Source of the DNA: Deltaproteobacteria bacterium
GTDB lineage: Bacteria > Desulfobacterota > Binatia > Binatales > Binataceae
Direction: 5' to 3'
Length of the DNA: 8,305 nucleotides
Assembly: GCA_021780585.1 (NCBI GenBank)
Contig: JAJXYM010000093.1
Span: 1-8,305 of the forward strand
Within the stretch, counting starts at the first letter, position 1. Every line of letters starts with the position of its first letter. This document shows, piece by piece, positions 6,350 to 8,305 of the stretch. The notes below the pieces were generated by a model, which saw only the letters and a list, made by a program, of their open reading frames with translations, did no database searches and was not told the DNA's origin. The position numbers and the translations under genes are program-made.

Positions 6350-7075
6350 ATGAAGTTACCCGTTGTGCGTGCATTGGCATTAATGTTGTGCCTGAATATC
6401 GGCGCCACTTCAGAGGGATCGATTGAAACGGGTTTAGTGAAGACCTCAGATCTCACTGACTGGGTTTGCGATGCAAAAATTCAAATTCACGACGAAAAAT
6501 CCCCTTCTTACTGCGGAGTCGCGAGGTTTCGCGAATGCGGAGCTTGCGACACGCTGGTAATTCGGAATAATTCAAATTCGACAATTGATATAGGATTGAG
6601 AATCAAGGGTGAAGGTTTTTGGCAGTCGGGTCCGGGGAGTTTCGGCATCGTTTGTCTTCATGACGAGAGCCGCAGGTCAGCCTTGCCTGGCTGTCATTCC
6701 TTGCCCCCCGGGGCAAACTGTTTCGAGACTCTGGAATTTTGCCCCGAGCGCTCGGGCGAGAGTAAAGGACTATTGAACGTCACGCTGAGCACCGCAAGGG
6801 GAAAGCGGGAAATATCCTACGCTCTCGTGGGTGACGCGGATTATACCGCGCGACAAAAGGCGGCGGATGCGGTGAGGCTGAAATACCTCCGTCGCCTGAT
6901 GAAAAATCCAAACGTTCGCAAAGTATCGCTGAATTATTTCAAGGGCGAAATAGCCATCGACGTTGAAGTTCCCGACGCGGAAGACATTCCAGAGGTTAGA
7001 AAATCAACGCCCGCCGAACTCGATGGATATAGAGTGATTGTCACCAGATATATTCCGCGAGAGCGTGCGCTCTGA
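6350..7075 (+). CDS. Exported Cys-rich protein with ASH/HYDIN-like (choice-of-anchor D) beta-sandwich
   Basis: A 241-residue protein of unknown function. Residues 1-22 look like a signal peptide (MKLPVVRALALMLCLNIGAT). Residues about 60-163 follow the layout of an ASH/'choice-of-anchor D' Ig-like domain: TLVIRNNSNSTIDI, then RIKGEGFWQSG, then LPPGANCFETLEFCPERSG, and finally a strand pair ending YALVGDADY. These correspond to the family pattern of NTG, GxGF, LxPGxxC, FxP and LxGxG. Eight cysteines remain after the signal, pointing to disulfides outside the cytoplasm. A helix at 166-186 follows, and then residues 187-236 (PNVRKVSLNYFKGEIAIDVEV, closing with ELDGYRVIVTRYIP), which resemble the peptidase's last domain. 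The ATG at 6350 has GGTGGTGG ending six bases upstream. It lies 41 bases after the peptidase stop on the same strand, so it is probably cotranscribed and may partner the peptidase. Confidence 0.75.
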   Translation: MKLPVVRALALMLCLNIGATSEGSIETGLVKTSDLTDWVCDAKIQIHDEKSPSYCGVARFRECGACDTLVIRNNSNSTIDIGLRIKGEGFWQSGPGSFGIVCLHDESRRSALPGCHSLPPGANCFETLEFCPERSGESKGLLNVTLSTARGKREISYALVGDADYTARQKAADAVRLKYLRRLMKNPNVRKVSLNYFKGEIAIDVEVPDAEDIPEVRKSTPAELDGYRVIVTRYIPRERAL

Positions 7076-7106
7076 TTAGGTTGTCCGTAAAAGCGCGGGG
7101 AATCCG

Positions 7107-7145
7107 TGGGCCGGCCCAGAAGTGTCTGGCGCGTTCCTCGCGCCA
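7107..7145. terminator. Hairpins between convergent genes, possible bidirectional terminator
   Basis: In the gap between the two convergent genes there is a perfect 12-base palindrome TGGGCCGGCCCA (7107-7118). It is followed by a perfect 7-bp stem with a five-base loop, TGGCGCG-TTCCT-CGCGCCA (7127-7145). Neither is followed by a T-run on either strand, so intrinsic termination is uncertain. Confidence 0.35.
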
Positions 7146-7201
7146 TGTTGATATCGCTGGAGGGGCGTAGCCGGTTGCCTGGGCCGAGACCGCGCCGCCG
7201 G

Positions 7202-8242
7202 TTATGCAAAATCGGGCAGGCGGTAGACTCGCGCGGCGGCGCCATGGAACATCTCCGCCTGTTCCTCGTTGGTGAAGGACGCGGCGATCTTCTTGAATGC
7301 GTTCCATAGCACGAGATAGGAGCAGGAGGTCCGATCGACCGGGAAATTGCTCTCGAACATGCATCGGGCTGGACCGAAGCGATCTATCAGATGCAGATAG
7401 TAATCGCGGGTCGCGGACACCAGCTCGTCCGACGTCGGTGGCTGTGCCCGCCGATGCCATCCGAAGCCGTTGAGCGGCATGTTGATTCCGCCGAGCTTGA
7501 CGACGACGTTTCGACACTTCGCCAACTCGGCGATATCCGCCTTCCATTGCTGAAAAATCTCCGCGCGCCTGTTTTCGTAGGGTCCGATGCCGAGAATCCC
7601 GCCGCAGTGATTGAGTATAATCACAGTATCGGGAAAGGCTCGCGCAAGCATAGTCAATTGGGGAAGCTGCGGATGATATTGCCAGGCCTCGAAACTGAGC
7701 TTCAGTTCGTTTAGTTTCGCGAAGCCTTCACGGAACGATTTGAGTTGGTACAGGTCCGGCGGCGGATTGGTATGTGAGTTTCTGACCGCCGGCGAGGGAT
7801 CGAAGCCCGCCGCGTGGCGGATGCCGCGGAAGCGCCGCGGAGCCGCCGCGATATGGGCCTGCAGGACCGGTTCGACGGCGGCGCCGAGGGTCAAATCGGC
7901 AAAGCCGACTATGCCGGCGGCGATCCGCGTCGGACCGTAATTGCCGCTGGCGCTTTGCGCCGCGATGCCGTTGACGAATTCGGTTTCGCCGACCGGACGC
8001 ATCGCCGGCGCTACGTCGGCTCGGTACATCGACATGCATTCGACGAACACGGTCGCGACCACGCGATGGCCCGACCCGGTGTCGCGCAAAACTTCGTCGA
8101 GCAGGTAGCGGCTCGAAGGGTTGTCCCAAAGATGATGATGCGGATCGATAATCGGCATCTCCGGACGGACTGGCTCCTCGACGACCTGTGCGAGCCATGC
8201 GTCCTTCGTATCCGTGGATATTTGCGTTGCGTGCGTCGCCAT
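7202..8242 (-). CDS. COG3618-type TIM-barrel metal-dependent amidohydrolase
   Basis: A complete 346-residue cytoplasmic-looking protein, no signal peptide. The first strand carries the metal-binding HxH in IIDPHHHLWD (His35 and His37). Further candidate metal or catalytic residues are His190 (QYHPQL) and His212 (LNHCGG). The late motif MFESNFPVDR (295-304) is characteristic of this amidohydrolase-2 group (Glu297, Asp303). Related enzymes hydrolyse lactones or other small cyclic or carboxylated compounds, for example fuconolactone or 2-pyrone-4,6-dicarboxylate; the substrate here cannot be named. The start at 8242 has AAAGGA upstream (8251-8256 on this strand). It is transcribed toward the secreted-protein island. 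Base use is high-GC, like the left block, so it belongs to the native background. A link with the organic-acid-type MFS transporter 2.3 kb away is possible but unproven. Confidence 0.87.
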   Translation of the reverse strand: MATHATQISTDTKDAWLAQVVEEPVRPEMPIIDPHHHLWDNPSSRYLLDEVLRDTGSGHRVVATVFVECMSMYRADVAPAMRPVGETEFVNGIAAQSASGNYGPTRIAAGIVGFADLTLGAAVEPVLQAHIAAAPRRFRGIRHAAGFDPSPAVRNSHTNPPPDLYQLKSFREGFAKLNELKLSFEAWQYHPQLPQLTMLARAFPDTVIILNHCGGILGIGPYENRRAEIFQQWKADIAELAKCRNVVVKLGGINMPLNGFGWHRRAQPPTSDELVSATRDYYLHLIDRFGPARCMFESNFPVDRTSCSYLVLWNAFKKIAASFTNEEQAEMFHGAAARVYRLPDFA

Positions 8243-8250
8243 CGTCGCCG

Positions 8251-8256
8251 TCCTTT
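8251..8256 (-). promoter_or_regulatory. Ribosome binding site of the amidohydrolase gene
   Basis: On the minus strand, AAAGGA ends eight bases before the ATG at 8242 and supports that start. Confidence 0.65.
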
Positions 8257-8285
8257 CGCGTGGTCGAAGATTGATTGGTTTCGCG

Positions 8286-8291
8286 TTTATA
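8286..8291 (-). promoter_or_regulatory. Possible -10 box of the amidohydrolase gene
   Basis: TATAAA on the minus strand, 43 bases before the start codon. The matching -35 would fall beyond the window edge, so this is only half a promoter. Confidence 0.3.
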
Positions 8292-8305
8292 GCACGACCT
8301 TGCCG

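Larger units (their letters stand above)
4906..7080. other. Lower-GC island carrying a two-gene exported module
   Basis: From the end of the MFS gene to the end of the second secreted-protein gene, base composition drops from strongly GC-rich to roughly half GC by eye. Codons such as AGA, ATA, TTA and GTA, nearly absent in the flanks, are common. The island opens with its own promoter and contains two genes for exported proteins. No transposase, integrase, tRNA or flanking direct repeat is seen, so the edges are approximate and transfer is inferred from composition alone. Confidence 0.6.

Noticed and set aside
7728..8198. 156-codon minus-strand frame within the amidohydrolase
   Set aside because: Out-of-frame shadow; the amidohydrolase frame has all the family motifs over the same bases.
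1..8305. CRISPR array, tRNA, rRNA, transposase or integrase
   Set aside because: No regularly spaced repeats, cloverleaf or rRNA-like sequence, and no DDE or recombinase motifs were seen on either strand.

Overview
This 8.3 kb window reads as chromosome from a high-GC, probably free-living (soil or sediment type) bacterium. Most genes use G or C in nearly all third codon positions, except for one lower-GC stretch at about 4906-7080. The gene content (SixA-type phosphatase, TIGR03960-type radical SAM protein, monocarboxylate-type MFS transporter, COG3618-type amidohydrolase) together with a double-hairpin repeat of the GGGCTTGACCCG kind would suit a proteobacterium or a lineage such as Binatota/Desulfobacterota. 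The phylum is a guess and nothing in the sequence fixes it.

Left block (1-1053): the Ala-rich C-terminal end of a gene that begins before the window overlaps a complete sixA-like phosphohistidine phosphatase gene. The sixA stop codon lies in the loop of a strong hairpin. A 332 bp gap follows, holding a double-hairpin palindromic repeat and a perfect 16-base palindrome.

Middle block (1054-4905): three genes on the + strand. They are a radical SAM / Rossmann-type protein of the TIGR03960 kind, then after only 22 bases an exported protein with two SH3-like domains, and then a 12-helix MFS transporter with its own strong ribosome binding site. The first two look like one transcription unit. The transporter may be read through from them.

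Island (about 4906-7080): a recognisable promoter and a GTG start open a two-gene unit of clearly lower GC and different codon use. The first gene encodes an exported trypsin-like serine peptidase with a full catalytic triad. The second encodes an exported, cysteine-rich protein with an ASH/HYDIN-type ('choice-of-anchor D') beta-sandwich. By eye the two proteins end in the same kind of domain, about 65-80 residues with helix-strand-strand-helix-strand spacing. This suggests a co-evolved exported pair, probably acquired horizontally, and it is the most interesting part of the window.

Right block (7081-8305): a convergent intergenic gap with hairpins, then a minus-strand amidohydrolase of the COG3618 (TIM-barrel metal-dependent hydrolase) kind with its ribosome binding site and possible -10 box at the window edge. 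I see no tRNA, rRNA, CRISPR array, transposase, integrase or phage gene.
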